Part shown: positions 1-8,243 of the stretch, piece by piece
Numbering within the stretch: the first letter of the stretch is position 1
Layout of the letters: each line of letters opens with the position of its first letter
Source: Alphaproteobacteria bacterium
Lineage (GTDB): Bacteria > Pseudomonadota > Alphaproteobacteria > Caulobacterales > Parvularculaceae
Assembly (NCBI GenBank): GCA_030426465.1
Contig: JAUHYK010000024.1
Coordinates: 1 to 52,821, forward strand
DNA length: 52,821 bases
Direction of reading: 5' to 3'
Position numbers and translations under genes: made by a program
The notes under the pieces: generated by a model
The model's input: only the letters and a program-made list of their open reading frames with translations
The model's database searches: none
What the model was told of the DNA's origin: nothing

Positions 1-1076
1 AACGCGTCGAGGGCTTCGCTGTCGGTCGCAGAGATGTATTTCACCCGGCCCGTCTCATGGAGCCAGGAATGCTCCGGCCCGATGCCGGGATAATCAAGCC
101 CCGCCGAAATCGAGTGGGCGTCCTGAATCTGGCCATCCTCATCCTGCAGCAAGTATGTCCGGTTGCCATGCAACACGCCGGGCCTACCGCCGGTAAGACT
201 GGCCGCATGTTTGTCCGTATCGACGCCGAGGCCCGCCGCCTCGACCCCGATGATCTCCACATCCTTGTCGTCGAGAAACGGATGGAAAAGTCCGATGGCG
301 TTCGAGCCGCCGCCGATGCAGGCCATGATGACGTCGGGGAGACGCCCCTCCATCTCCTTCATCTGCTCTTTCGCCTCGACGCCGATCACGGATTGGAAAT
401 CGCGCACCAGCTCCGGATAGGGGTGCGGGCCGGCGGCGGTGCCGATGATGTAAAAGGTTGAGTCCACATTCGTGACCCAATCGCGCAGCGCGTCATTCAT
501 GGCGTCTTTCAAGGTCGCCGTGCCCGACGTCACCGGCACTACCTCCGCGCCGAGCAGCTTCATGCGGAAGACATTTGGCTTCTGACGCTCCACATCGGTC
601 GCGCCCATATAGACGATGCAGGGCAGCCCGAAACGGGCGCAGACGGTGGCCGTCGCAACGCCATGTTGCCCGGCGCCGGTCTCGGCGATGATCCGGGTCT
701 TGCCCATGCGCCGGGCGAGGAGAATCTGGCCCATGCAGTTGTTGATCTTGTGGGCGCCGGTGTGGTTGAGCTCGTCGCGCTTGAAGTAAATCTTCGCGCC
801 TTTTTTCCCGGCGCTACCCGATTTTTCATCAGCCATACCGCGGACATACCTGGTTAACCGCTCGGCGTAATACATCGGCGAGGGGCGGCCCACATAGTGC
901 TTCAGGTAGTACTCAAGCTCCGACCGGAAGGACGGGTCGTTCTTCGCCGAATTGTATTCCTTCTCCAAAGCGAGGACGAGCGGCATCAGGGTTTCGGCGA
1001 CGAATCGCCCGCCATAAATGCCGAAGCGGCCCTCCGAGTCAGGTCCGGTGCGGTAGGAATTGAGTTGCTGGGTCAC
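1..1076 (-). CDS. trpB: tryptophan synthase beta subunit (3' end beyond window)
   Basis: PLP enzyme that condenses indole with L-serine to give tryptophan, in the TrpA2B2 complex. 358 codons are visible. The C-terminus lies outside the window; the family is about 400 residues. The PLP-lysine motif HTGAHK falls at residues 105-110 and the glycine phosphate loop GGGSNA is present. The start is taken as GTG at 1076 (VTQQLNSYR...), because the upstream ATG reads into a TGA within three codons. A short insert (about residues 79-93, rich in G, S and K) precedes the strand leading to the lysine motif. It lies downstream of trpF, separated from it by a lipoprotein gene. Confidence 0.97.
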   Translation of the reverse strand, partial: MTQQLNSYRTGPDSEGRFGIYGGRFVAETLMPLVLALEKEYNSAKNDPSFRSELEYYLKHYVGRPSPMYYAERLTRYVRGMADEKSGSAGKKGAKIYFKRDELNHTGAHKINNCMGQILLARRMGKTRIIAETGAGQHGVATATVCARFGLPCIVYMGATDVERQKPNVFRMKLLGAEVVPVTSGTATLKDAMNDALRDWVTNVDSTFYIIGTAAGPHPYPELVRDFQSVIGVEAKEQMKEMEGRLPDVIMACIGGGSNAIGLFHPFLDDKDVEIIGVEAAGLGVDTDKHAASLTGGRPGVLHGNRTYLLQDEDGQIQDAHSISAGLDYPGIGPEHSWLHETGRVKYISATDSEALDA

Positions 1077-1172
1077 GTCTTCATATCCGTCAAAAAGTCA
1101 GCGCCGTCATAGCACCCTGACCCGCGAATGCACTGCACAAATTCAGGAATGTCGCTAAAGCCGGCGCCGGCC

Positions 1173-1799
1173 CTACTCCACGGCGGGGCTTACTTTCGGA
1201 TAGCGCACCAGGAGATCGACGCGCGCAATCGCCTGCCAGTCGCTGGGGTGCACGAGCCAGATGACGCCGGAGGGGACTTCATCTTCGCCTTTTCGCGCCG
1301 TCGCACCATAGAGCGGCGCAATATTGGAGTGGCTCGACAGAATGATGTTCTTGCCCGGATTCGCCGCGAGTTCTTTCGCCACCTTGGCTTTCATGGCGGC
1401 GACGTCGGCGGGTTTCTCGCTGATCTGCGAGGGATGCGGCTCGACCGGCGCGCCAGCGGCCGAAAGGGCCGCGGTATCCCAGGAGCGGCACATGGGGCTG
1501 GTATAAGCTTTCAGAATTTTGACGTCATTTTCTTTGAGGATTTCGCCCATGGCGCGGGCCTGAAAGAAGCCTTCGGCGTCGAGACCGCGGCCCGGCGCCA
1601 GCTTGCAGCCCTCGGAGAGACCCACGGCCCCCACCTGCCCGCCCGGCGAGTTCGCATGGCGCATGACGATGACATAGCCGCCGCGTTTCAGCGCTTCGAA
1701 GGCGACGGAGGCCGCCGCTTCGTTCTCGCGAACGACCGGACCGGTGGCGCAGGACGCCAAAAATGCTGCAGCAATTGCTGCGCAAAAAACCCGCAACAT
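1173..1799 (-). CDS. histidine phosphatase (phosphoglycerate-mutase-like) lipoprotein
   Basis: 208 residues. An N-terminal lipoprotein signal has a lipobox LASC with Cys17, so it is probably membrane-anchored on the periplasmic side. The histidine phosphatase signature appears as MRHAN (about residue 46), where RHG is usual, and a second catalytic His sits in SSHSN. The start ATG has a good ribosome site (AAGGAAAG) just upstream. The substrate cannot be told from sequence. The gene sits between trpF (14 bp upstream) and trpB (about 96 bp downstream), where most relatives have no gene. A role in tryptophan synthesis is not implied by the fold. A GC palindrome (1160-1171) follows its stop codon. 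Confidence 0.85.
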   Translation of the reverse strand: MLRVFCAAIAAAFLASCATGPVVRENEAAASVAFEALKRGGYVIVMRHANSPGGQVGAVGLSEGCKLAPGRGLDAEGFFQARAMGEILKENDVKILKAYTSPMCRSWDTAALSAAGAPVEPHPSQISEKPADVAAMKAKVAKELAANPGKNIILSSHSNIAPLYGATARKGEDEVPSGVIWLVHPSDWQAIARVDLLVRYPKVSPAVE

Positions 1800-1813
1800 A
1801 TGGCTTTCCTTTC

Positions 1814-2485
1814 TTATGATTTCGCAGCCGAGATGAAGGCTTTGATGAGGTCCGCGTCCTTCTTGCCCGGAGCGGTTTCAACTCCAGACGAGACATCGAC
1901 GCCGAGGAAACTTTCGCGACCGCCCTGCCCCTTCACCGCCTCGGCGACATTGTCGGTCGTCAGCCCGCCAGCGACGAGATAGGGCGTCTCGCCCTGATAA
2001 GCGGAAAGCAGGGTCCAGTCGAAGGAGACGCCATTGCCGCCGGGGCGGCCGGCGCCAGGGGGCGGCTTGGCGTCAAACAGGAGGATGTCCGCCGCGCCTT
2101 CGTACTCCTTGGCGGCTTCGATGTCGGCGGCCTCGGTCACCGGGATCGCCTTGATCACCTCGATGCCGAATTCCTCACCCAGTTCGCGGCAGCGCTCTGG
2201 ACTTTCATGACCGTGGAACTGGAAATGGGTGAGCAGGGGCGCCGCCTCCGACAATTCCTTTTCGCCGGCGTCCACAAACAGGCCAACAATGCGGGGCATG
2301 TTAAAGCCTTCGTCAAAGGCCGCCTGTTTGAGATCGAGAATGATCTCTTCCGCGACTTCGGGCGTCACAAAGCGCGGCGATTTCCGGAAAAAGACGAAGC
2401 CAAGATAGTCGGCGCCGGCCCGGGCCGCCGCAATGGCGGCTCCCGCGTCCTTGAGGCCGCAGATTTTAACGCTAGGTCCGCTCAT
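1814..2485 (-). CDS. trpF: phosphoribosylanthranilate isomerase
   Basis: 223-residue TIM-barrel enzyme of tryptophan synthesis that converts phosphoribosylanthranilate to the carboxyphenylamino-deoxyribulose phosphate. Family hallmarks are the N-terminal SVKICGL (catalytic Cys), the central QFHGHE, and the C-terminal phosphate site GVDVSSGVE. Length is normal. No strong ribosome site precedes the ATG; translation may be coupled to the lapA-like gene whose stop lies about 9 bp upstream. Confidence 0.96.
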   Translation of the reverse strand: MSGPSVKICGLKDAGAAIAAARAGADYLGFVFFRKSPRFVTPEVAEEIILDLKQAAFDEGFNMPRIVGLFVDAGEKELSEAAPLLTHFQFHGHESPERCRELGEEFGIEVIKAIPVTEAADIEAAKEYEGAADILLFDAKPPPGAGRPGGNGVSFDWTLLSAYQGETPYLVAGGLTTDNVAEAVKGQGGRESFLGVDVSSGVETAPGKKDADLIKAFISAAKS

Positions 2486-2494
2486 GGAATGACA

Positions 2495-2881
2495 TCAGAT
2501 GCTGGTTGCTTCGAGTTTGGGGGGATCTGCTGGATCGGGGACAGCGCTGTCAGGACGCTTGGTCTGATCGCGCGCAGTCTCATAACGGGCGGTCACGGCC
2601 GCCAGTTCCTTTTTCGCCGCGCGCAGCTCTCGCCGGTTGTCTCTCGCCTGGGCCCGGGTCTCACGCCCTGATAGCCACTGACCGGCGGCGCCGAGCGCGA
2701 CGCCCAGAAACAGCATGCCCATCAGCCAGAACCAGAGCGGCAGGGCCGGCGTCGACAGGGCCGGATTGTCGGGCCGGAACGGATCAAGGCTGATCGGAAC
2801 CAGGGTGCGGTTCGCCACCAGGAACAGAACCGCCACGATCAGGATCGGGATCCAGACTATGCGAAACAGCCATTTGCTCAT
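2495..2881 (-). CDS. LapA-family (DUF1049) inner-membrane protein
   Basis: Small membrane protein with two hydrophobic segments (about residues 4-22 and 48-70 of the 128-residue form) and a charged C-terminal coiled region rich in Arg, Lys and Glu. The pattern fits LapA/YciS, which in other bacteria helps LPS assembly. In many alphaproteobacteria this family sits between ihfB and trpF. Here it still precedes trpF, but ihfB is about 1.9 kb away. I chose ATG at 2881 (MSKWLF...); a GTG at 2899 would add six residues. Function here is inferred from the family. Confidence 0.75.
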   Translation of the reverse strand: MSKWLFRIVWIPILIVAVLFLVANRTLVPISLDPFRPDNPALSTPALPLWFWLMGMLFLGVALGAAGQWLSGRETRAQARDNRRELRAAKKELAAVTARYETARDQTKRPDSAVPDPADPPKLEATSI

Positions 2882-3021
2882 TGCCCGGCATTTTCTCACA
2901 ATCCCAAGGGTCTAGGCAATCACTTCATCGCAACAGAAAGGCGGTTTAAAGCACTTCGATGGCCCGTGATGGTTATGTGCGTTATTAACGCCACAGGGGC
3001 GCGCCTGACTGGGAGGCGCAT

Positions 3022-3687
3022 ATTTTCATCGAGATCGAAAACCTGCTGACGCCGCAGGAACTGGGCCGTTTGGACCAGATCTTCGCCAGCGGCGCCTTCA
3101 CCGACGGGCGCGTTTCCAACCCGCACAACCAGACCAAACACAACCTGCAAATCGACATGACGTCCGAATCCTACCGGGAATCGAGCAAGATTCTCGGCCA
3201 GTGCCTGTTGCGATCGGAGGAGGTGCGAAATTTCGCCTTCATCAATCGCATGGCGCCGCCCCTAATGGTGCGCTACCGGCCCGACATGAAATATGGCAAG
3301 CACCCGGATAATGCCTTCCTGCCGATGCAGCCGACGCCGCTGCGCTCTGACATCTCCTGCACCATCTTCATCGCCGATCCGTCGACCTATGATGGCGGCG
3401 AGCTAACCATTCATCTCGGCTCCAAGCCGATCGCGATCAAAGGCAAGCGCGGCTCCGCGGTGCTATACCCCTCGACGACGATCCATGAAGTGTCGCCAGT
3501 GACGCGCGGCGAGCGGCTCGCAGCAATCACCTTCATGGAAAGCCAGATCTGCGACGAGAAAAAACGCGACCTACTTTTTACGCTGAACGAGGTCGCCGCG
3601 CTCGAAGGTCTCAAAATGGAATGGGACAACCGGGTGCGGCTTGAACATGTGCGCCAGTCGCTGCACCGCATGTGGTCGACTTCCTGA
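3022..3687 (+). CDS. PKHD-type Fe(II)/2-oxoglutarate dioxygenase (PiuC/YbiX-like), likely ATT start
   Basis: Fe(II)- and 2-oxoglutarate-dependent hydroxylase of the PKHD family; the substrate is unknown. The metal site is visible as YGKHPDNAF (HxD) and the distal His in TTIHEVSPVTRGER, whose Arg binds 2-oxoglutarate. Family members begin with a strand read here as FIEIENLLT. That frame is open only back to a TAA at 2986-2988 and has no ATG, GTG or TTG before it. ATT at 3022 sits 5 bases after GGGAGG (3011-3016) and gives 221 residues, close to the family's about 225. The first conventional start, TTG at 3070, would remove the first strand and part of the first helix. It faces the sulfotransferase-like gene, ending 9 bp from it. 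Confidence 0.85.
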   Translation: MFIEIENLLTPQELGRLDQIFASGAFTDGRVSNPHNQTKHNLQIDMTSESYRESSKILGQCLLRSEEVRNFAFINRMAPPLMVRYRPDMKYGKHPDNAFLPMQPTPLRSDISCTIFIADPSTYDGGELTIHLGSKPIAIKGKRGSAVLYPSTTIHEVSPVTRGERLAAITFMESQICDEKKRDLLFTLNEVAALEGLKMEWDNRVRLEHVRQSLHRMWSTS

Positions 3688-3696
3688 AGACCGCGC

Positions 3697-4710
3697 TCAG
3701 GCCCAGCGGTCGAGAACGGTTCTAACCGTGTCTTCTCGCGCACTGAGCCGGCTCAGCCAGTCGAGGCCTTTTTGAATTTCAGCGCCATGATCGAGGCGCG
3801 CCTTGGCGATCACCTCACTGCGTAGCGCGGAGTCATATTCGTGTTCCGGCGCTTTCGAATAGCGCTTCATGATCGGGCTCGCCGCCGCAGCAGCGATCTT
3901 GTCCGGCGCCGCCGCGATCCCAAGCGCGGTGGCCGCCTCGCTTAACGTCTCTTCAGGCGCACGCAACATAGCGTCGAAATCGAACACCGGCAAATCGGCG
4001 CGCGCCGCCGCCTCCATTTCCGCAAGCCAGCCAAGAGCCGCAAGCTCGCCGCTGGAAAATCCCGCCAGCGGCTCCAGGGGAATCCGCGCATTGAGGCGGC
4101 GCCAGCGCAATTGTGCGAAAGCGCGCAAATCATTGACCGTATTGCGCCCCGCAAGCAGCACCGCAAGATGCACCTCCGGGCGTTGCGAGACATAGACCGC
4201 CTTCCGCTCGGTCGACAAAAGATCGGCGGCGAGACCGGTGCAGATGCTGGTCGCTTTCACCACCGCTGCGGTCGCGCCCCGCGCCCATAATTTTTCAAAC
4301 AGCGAGAGCCTCATGCGCGCCATTTCGGGCGCCAGCATCGCGCCCCCACCCTCCGAGGCGTCGAAGGCGAAAGCGCGCAAGGGCAGAGGCTCACGCAACG
4401 CAATCGCTTCGCTCGCCGCGCCAAGGAGACGCGAAACAAGCGTCGAGCCGCAATGACCGGAATGAAAGATGTAGCTGACCGGCGGCGCCGGCAGCGCAGC
4501 AGCGGCCGTTACGACCTGTTCCGCCGGGAGCCAGATCCCTTGCGTCTCGCGCGTCATGATGCGCTCGTCGAGAAAACTCGCCTCGCGCAAACTCGCAACC
4601 GGCAACCGCGCCAGCAGAATCTGGTCCATCACCAGCGCATATTGATGGGGGAAGACGCCCGGATCGCCGCCAAGCGCCGTGAGAAACTGGTTCGCCAGAT
4701 TGGTGTTCAT
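3697..4710 (-). CDS. sulfotransferase-like P-loop protein
   Basis: 337 residues. A PAPS/phosphate-binding loop, FHSGHCGSTLVSRLLG (residues 82-97), resembles the 5' phosphosulfate loop of sulfotransferases. A later VVKATS and a FDFDAML segment fit the same fold. No signal peptide or membrane segment is seen. The acceptor is unknown. It converges on the PKHD oxygenase, and the pair interrupts the usual ihfB-lapA-trpF neighbourhood, so they probably arrived together. In alphaproteobacteria such oxygenase and sulfotransferase genes are often found near transport or modification loci, but no receptor gene is seen here. Confidence 0.65.
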   Translation of the reverse strand: MNTNLANQFLTALGGDPGVFPHQYALVMDQILLARLPVASLREASFLDERIMTRETQGIWLPAEQVVTAAAALPAPPVSYIFHSGHCGSTLVSRLLGAASEAIALREPLPLRAFAFDASEGGGAMLAPEMARMRLSLFEKLWARGATAAVVKATSICTGLAADLLSTERKAVYVSQRPEVHLAVLLAGRNTVNDLRAFAQLRWRRLNARIPLEPLAGFSSGELAALGWLAEMEAAARADLPVFDFDAMLRAPEETLSEAATALGIAAAPDKIAAAAASPIMKRYSKAPEHEYDSALRSEVIAKARLDHGAEIQKGLDWLSRLSAREDTVRTVLDRWA

Positions 4711-4771
4711 GAACCTTCCGCCGGCAGCGGCCTCAACGCGGGGTCATACAGCGCGAAATGGTGCAGCGTGA

Positions 4772-5089
4772 TTACTCTGCGGGTCCGCGCGCCGCGCCCG
4801 AAAAACGTCCCTCGCCATTGAGGCGATCGCGAAGCTCCTTGCCCGCCTTGAAGAAAGGCGACCACTTTTCTTCGATATGCACAGCCTCGCCGCTGCGGGG
4901 ATTGCGGCCAGTGCGCGCCGGACGGTGTTTCACCGAAAAGGCGCCAAAGCCGCGCAGCTCCACGCGGTCGCCGCGCGCCAGCGCGTCGGAAATTTCCTGA
5001 TACACGATGGAGACAATGCGTTCGATATCCCGGTGGAACAGGTTCGGGTTTTCGTCAGCGAGCTTTTGAACGAGTTCGGACTTGATCAT
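4772..5089 (-). CDS. ihfB: integration host factor beta subunit
   Basis: 105-residue DNA-bending protein of the HU/IHF family, which forms IHF with the alpha subunit. [10 protein letters not shown] opens the domain and [22 protein letters not shown] carries the DNA-contacting beta arm with its Arg-Asn-Pro turn. The start is ATG 5089, preceded by AGGGGAC; the reading frame runs on upstream, but that extension does not look like the family. The C-terminal tail after the body is Gly/Arg rich. ubiE is divergent, about 127 bp away. Confidence 0.93.
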   Translation of the reverse strand: MIKSELVQKLADENPNLFHRDIERIVSIVYQEISDALARGDRVELRGFGAFSVKHRPARTGRNPRSGEAVHIEEKWSPFFKAGKELRDRLNGEGRFSGAARGPAE

Positions 5090-5216
5090 GGCGGGTCCCC
5101 TTGCCATTAGCGGCGGCGCCAAAAACACCGCGAAATTCAATTGCTTAACACTGTCAAAAGGCGGATGCGGCGTCAAGGCGCTTTTGTTAGGCGGGTCAAG
5201 GGATTAAGCCCTTTTC

Positions 5217-5996
5217 ATGGCTGAACCGCGCGACGACGAAACATCCTTTGGCTTCCGCACTGTGAAAACGGGCGAGAAGGCGCGCCTCGTGCGCTCTGTT
5301 TTCGACAGCGTCGCGTCAAAATACGACCTCATGAACGACCTCATGTCGGGCGGGGTCCACCGGGTCTGGAAATCGGTCTTCCTCGACCGCATCGGGCCGC
5401 AGCCGGGAGAACAGCTGGTCGATGTGGCGGGCGGCACCGGCGACATCGCCGCCGGGTTTTTAAAGCGCGCCGATGAACGCCCCTCCGCCGAGCGCAAGCC
5501 GCCGGCGAAAGCGGTGATTTGCGACATCAATTTTGAAATGCTCAAAGCCGGCGAAACGCGGTCCGACATGATCGCACTCGGCGAGCGCCTGACCCGCGTC
5601 ACCGGCGATGCAGAAAACCTTCCGTTCCCGGACAAATCTTTCGACGCCTATACGATCGCCTTCGGCATTCGCAATGTGACCGATATGGACGCCGCGCTCA
5701 GCAACGCCTATCGCGTGTTGAAACCGGGCGGGCGTTTCTTCTGTCTTGAGTTCTCTCATCCGATTACTGAAGGCCTGCAAAAGGCCTATGACGCCTATTC
5801 CTTCAACGTCATCCCCTGGCTCGGTGAAAAGGTCGCGGATGACCGCGACAGCTACCAGTATCTCGTTGAATCGATCCGCAAATTTCCCGCTCAGGAAGCT
5901 TTCGCCGCGCGCATCAAGAACGCCGGGTTCGCCAACGTCAAATATGAAAACCTAAGCGCCGGCGTCGCCGCCATCCATTCCGGCTGGCGGGTTTAG
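5217..5996 (+). CDS. ubiE: ubiquinone/menaquinone C-methyltransferase
   Basis: 259-residue SAM-dependent methylase that adds the C-methyl group to the quinone ring in ubiquinone synthesis. SAM motif I is VDVAGGTGDIA; later motifs FGIRNV and LKPGGRFFCLEFSHP and the C-terminal YQYLVESIRKFP are typical of UbiE. Length fits the family. ubiB starts 8 bp downstream, so the two form an operon. Confidence 0.96.
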   Translation: MAEPRDDETSFGFRTVKTGEKARLVRSVFDSVASKYDLMNDLMSGGVHRVWKSVFLDRIGPQPGEQLVDVAGGTGDIAAGFLKRADERPSAERKPPAKAVICDINFEMLKAGETRSDMIALGERLTRVTGDAENLPFPDKSFDAYTIAFGIRNVTDMDAALSNAYRVLKPGGRFFCLEFSHPITEGLQKAYDAYSFNVIPWLGEKVADDRDSYQYLVESIRKFPAQEAFAARIKNAGFANVKYENLSAGVAAIHSGWRV

Positions 5997-6004
5997 GCTG
6001 CGCC

Positions 6005-7531
6005 ATGTTTTCCGCCTTCGCAGATTATGCACGCCTTCTCCGCGCCGGCTGGACCCTGTCCCGCCGGGATGCGCTGATCCCCCATGAATATGCGCATCTG
6101 ACCCCGGCGGCGCTGCGCGCCTTCGGGGCGCTCTCACGCCTTGGCGCCAACCGCACCGGCCGCCCGGGAGAACGGCTCGCCCACGCTTTCGAAAAGCTCG
6201 GCCCCGCTTATGTGAAGCTTGGCCAGTTCATGGCGACGCGGCCCGATATTATCGGCTTTGAACTCGCCGCCGATCTCGGCCGGCTGCAGGACAAGATGCC
6301 AGCCTTCCCCGAGGCGCAGGCCCGCAAGGAGATCGAAGCCGCCTTCGGACAGCCGGTGGACGCGCTATTTGACGATTTCTCCGCGCCCATCGCCGCGGCG
6401 TCCATCGCCCAGGCGCATCAGGCGAAGCTGAAGGACGGCCGCAAGGTCGCCGTCAAAATCCTCCGCCCACGGATTGAGCAAAAAGCCGGTGAAGAGTTTC
6501 GCGCCTTCGCCCGCGCAGCCCGCAATCTCGAAGCTATTTCCAAAACCGTGCGGCGCATGGAGCCGGTGAAATTTGTCGAAACCCTGAAAGCAGCCGCCGC
6601 CATCGAGCTTGATCTGAGGATGGAGGCGGGCGCCGCGTCAGAGCTCGCAGAAGATCTCGCCGGGGAAGAGGGCGTGCGCGTGCCGGAAGTCATCTGGCCC
6701 CTGACTGCGCGGCGCATTCTGACCGTTGAATGGATCGACGGCACGCCCATGGGCGATTTGCCCGCGCTCGATACGCGCGGGATCGACCGCAAGGCGCTGG
6801 CCAGGCTTGTCATTCATATCTTTTTGAAACAGGCGCTCCATATGGGGTTTTTCCACGCCGACATGCATCAGGGAAACATGATCGTCGACGCTAAGGGACG
6901 CCTCGCCCTGATCGATTTCGGCATTATGGGCCGCCTCGATGAAGAGGCGCGCACCACCTTCGCCGAGATCATTTACGGCTTCATCACCCGCGACTACGCC
7001 CGCACGGCGGAAGTCCACTTCGCCGCCGGCTATGTGCCGCCGGGCCACTCCATGGAGGCCTTTGCGCAGGCCCTGCGCGCCGTCGGCGAGCCCCTTCAGG
7101 GGCGCAACGCCGCGCAGGTGGATATGTCCCGGGTCTTGCAACAGCTATTTGACGTCACCGCCTTATTCGACATGCATTTGCGGCCCGAGCTTGTTCTACT
7201 CCAGCGCACCATGGTGACGGTCGAAGGCGTCGCACGTTCGCTCGACCCGGAAATCGACATGTGGGCGGCGGCGACGCCGGTTGTGAAGGACTATGTGAAC
7301 AAGGCCATCGGCCCCATGGCGCAAGCCGAAAAACTGAAATCCGCGACCGTGAAAGCGCTCGAAGTGGCGCCGAAGCTGCCCCATTATGTTGAGGCGATCG
7401 GCAAGGCGGCGGAAATCTATGCGGCGCAGGGACCGGCGCAACGACCGGCCCGCAATAGGCCTTCGCGCCTCGCGCTGTGGGCGCTGGCCGGCGCCGTAGC
7501 GCTGCTCGCCGCCATCCTCTTTAGTCGATAA
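6005..7531 (+). CDS. ubiB: UbiB-type protein kinase-like ATPase for ubiquinone synthesis
   Basis: 508 residues. Atypical ABC1/ADCK kinase fold required for ubiquinone assembly. The diagnostic KxGQ motif is in AYVKLGQFMATRPDII. Also seen are the Ala-rich nucleotide loop (AAASIAQAHQA), the VAVKI lysine, the catalytic HADMHQGNM and the metal-binding LIDFG. One C-terminal hydrophobic helix (LALWALAGAVALLAAILF) anchors it to the inner membrane, as in UbiB. Immediately downstream of ubiE. Confidence 0.95.
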   Translation: MFSAFADYARLLRAGWTLSRRDALIPHEYAHLTPAALRAFGALSRLGANRTGRPGERLAHAFEKLGPAYVKLGQFMATRPDIIGFELAADLGRLQDKMPAFPEAQARKEIEAAFGQPVDALFDDFSAPIAAASIAQAHQAKLKDGRKVAVKILRPRIEQKAGEEFRAFARAARNLEAISKTVRRMEPVKFVETLKAAAAIELDLRMEAGAASELAEDLAGEEGVRVPEVIWPLTARRILTVEWIDGTPMGDLPALDTRGIDRKALARLVIHIFLKQALHMGFFHADMHQGNMIVDAKGRLALIDFGIMGRLDEEARTTFAEIIYGFITRDYARTAEVHFAAGYVPPGHSMEAFAQALRAVGEPLQGRNAAQVDMSRVLQQLFDVTALFDMHLRPELVLLQRTMVTVEGVARSLDPEIDMWAAATPVVKDYVNKAIGPMAQAEKLKSATVKALEVAPKLPHYVEAIGKAAEIYAAQGPAQRPARNRPSRLALWALAGAVALLAAILFSR

Positions 7532-7606
7532 AATTTTACTGAACGGCCTAAGCGTTTTTTCGCAGTCCTGTCCGATAGGTAAGCTTTACGAACGGGAGGG
7601 CGAATT

Positions 7607-8212
7607 ATGTTCGGCTTGAAGTTCGGGGGAGCGAAAAAACAGGAGGCTGCGCCGGATGGAGAATTCATCATTGCGCGCCTTAACGCCAAGGTACAACCGA
7701 TCGATCGCGGGGACTATTACGAAGACCCGCTGACCGAAACGCTTGCGGCGCGTAATCTTGGCGAGGTGACGGGCGGCGGCACACAGCTGTCCGCAGAGCC
7801 TTGCGGCATTGAGTTTTGCGATCTTGAAATTCGCGTTCATGATTCGGGCGAGGAAACCGTCGCCGCCATCATTGAACGGCTGGAAGCGCTGGGCGCGCCC
7901 AAGGGCTCGCGTCTGATTATCGAAGCGACCGACCGGCAAATACCCTTTGGCGTCACCGAAGGCATCGCCGTCTATCTCAACGGGACGGAGCTTGCGGACG
8001 AAGTCTATCGCGATTGCGACGTCAATCATGTGATCGACGAGTTCGACCGGCTCCTGAAAGGCAAGGGCGCCTTTCGCGGCCATTGGCAGGGCGACCGCGA
8101 AACCGCGCTTTTCTGCTATGGCGCGTCCTTTGCGGAGATGAAGACTGCGCTGGAGCCGTTCCTCGCCGAATACCCCCTTTGTGAGCGGGCGCGGGTCGAG
8201 CAGATCGCGTGA
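7607..8212 (+). CDS. conserved hypothetical protein between ubiB and coaBC
   Basis: 201 residues, soluble, no signal peptide or membrane span, with balanced codon use like its neighbours. A good ribosome site (GGGAGG) precedes the ATG. The N-terminus is short, charged and probably flexible. The body has a glycine-rich VTGGGTQL segment, an LEIRVHDSGEE segment and a late FDRLLKGKGAFRGHW. I do not recognise the family. It starts 75 bp after ubiB and ends 31 bp before coaBC, so cotranscription with either is possible but unproven. Confidence 0.8.
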   Translation: MFGLKFGGAKKQEAAPDGEFIIARLNAKVQPIDRGDYYEDPLTETLAARNLGEVTGGGTQLSAEPCGIEFCDLEIRVHDSGEETVAAIIERLEALGAPKGSRLIIEATDRQIPFGVTEGIAVYLNGTELADEVYRDCDVNHVIDEFDRLLKGKGAFRGHWQGDRETALFCYGASFAEMKTALEPFLAEYPLCERARVEQIA

Positions 8213-8243
8213 CTTTAGCGGACCAAGGCCCTATTTAGGGGCC
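8209..8243 (+). promoter_or_regulatory. candidate promoter and hairpin abutting coaBC start
   Basis: GTGACT (8209-8214) and CTATTT (8231-8236) are spaced 16 bases apart. Transcription would begin about where the coaBC ATG begins (8244), so the mRNA could be leaderless. The -10 lies in a near-perfect inverted repeat, GGCCCTA (8227-8233) and TAGGGGCC (8236-8243), with one bulged G. Confidence 0.35.

Noticed and set aside
1128-1982. 284-codon plus-strand frame over the lipoprotein and trpF end
   Set aside because: Antisense to two well-supported genes; no ribosome site or domain.
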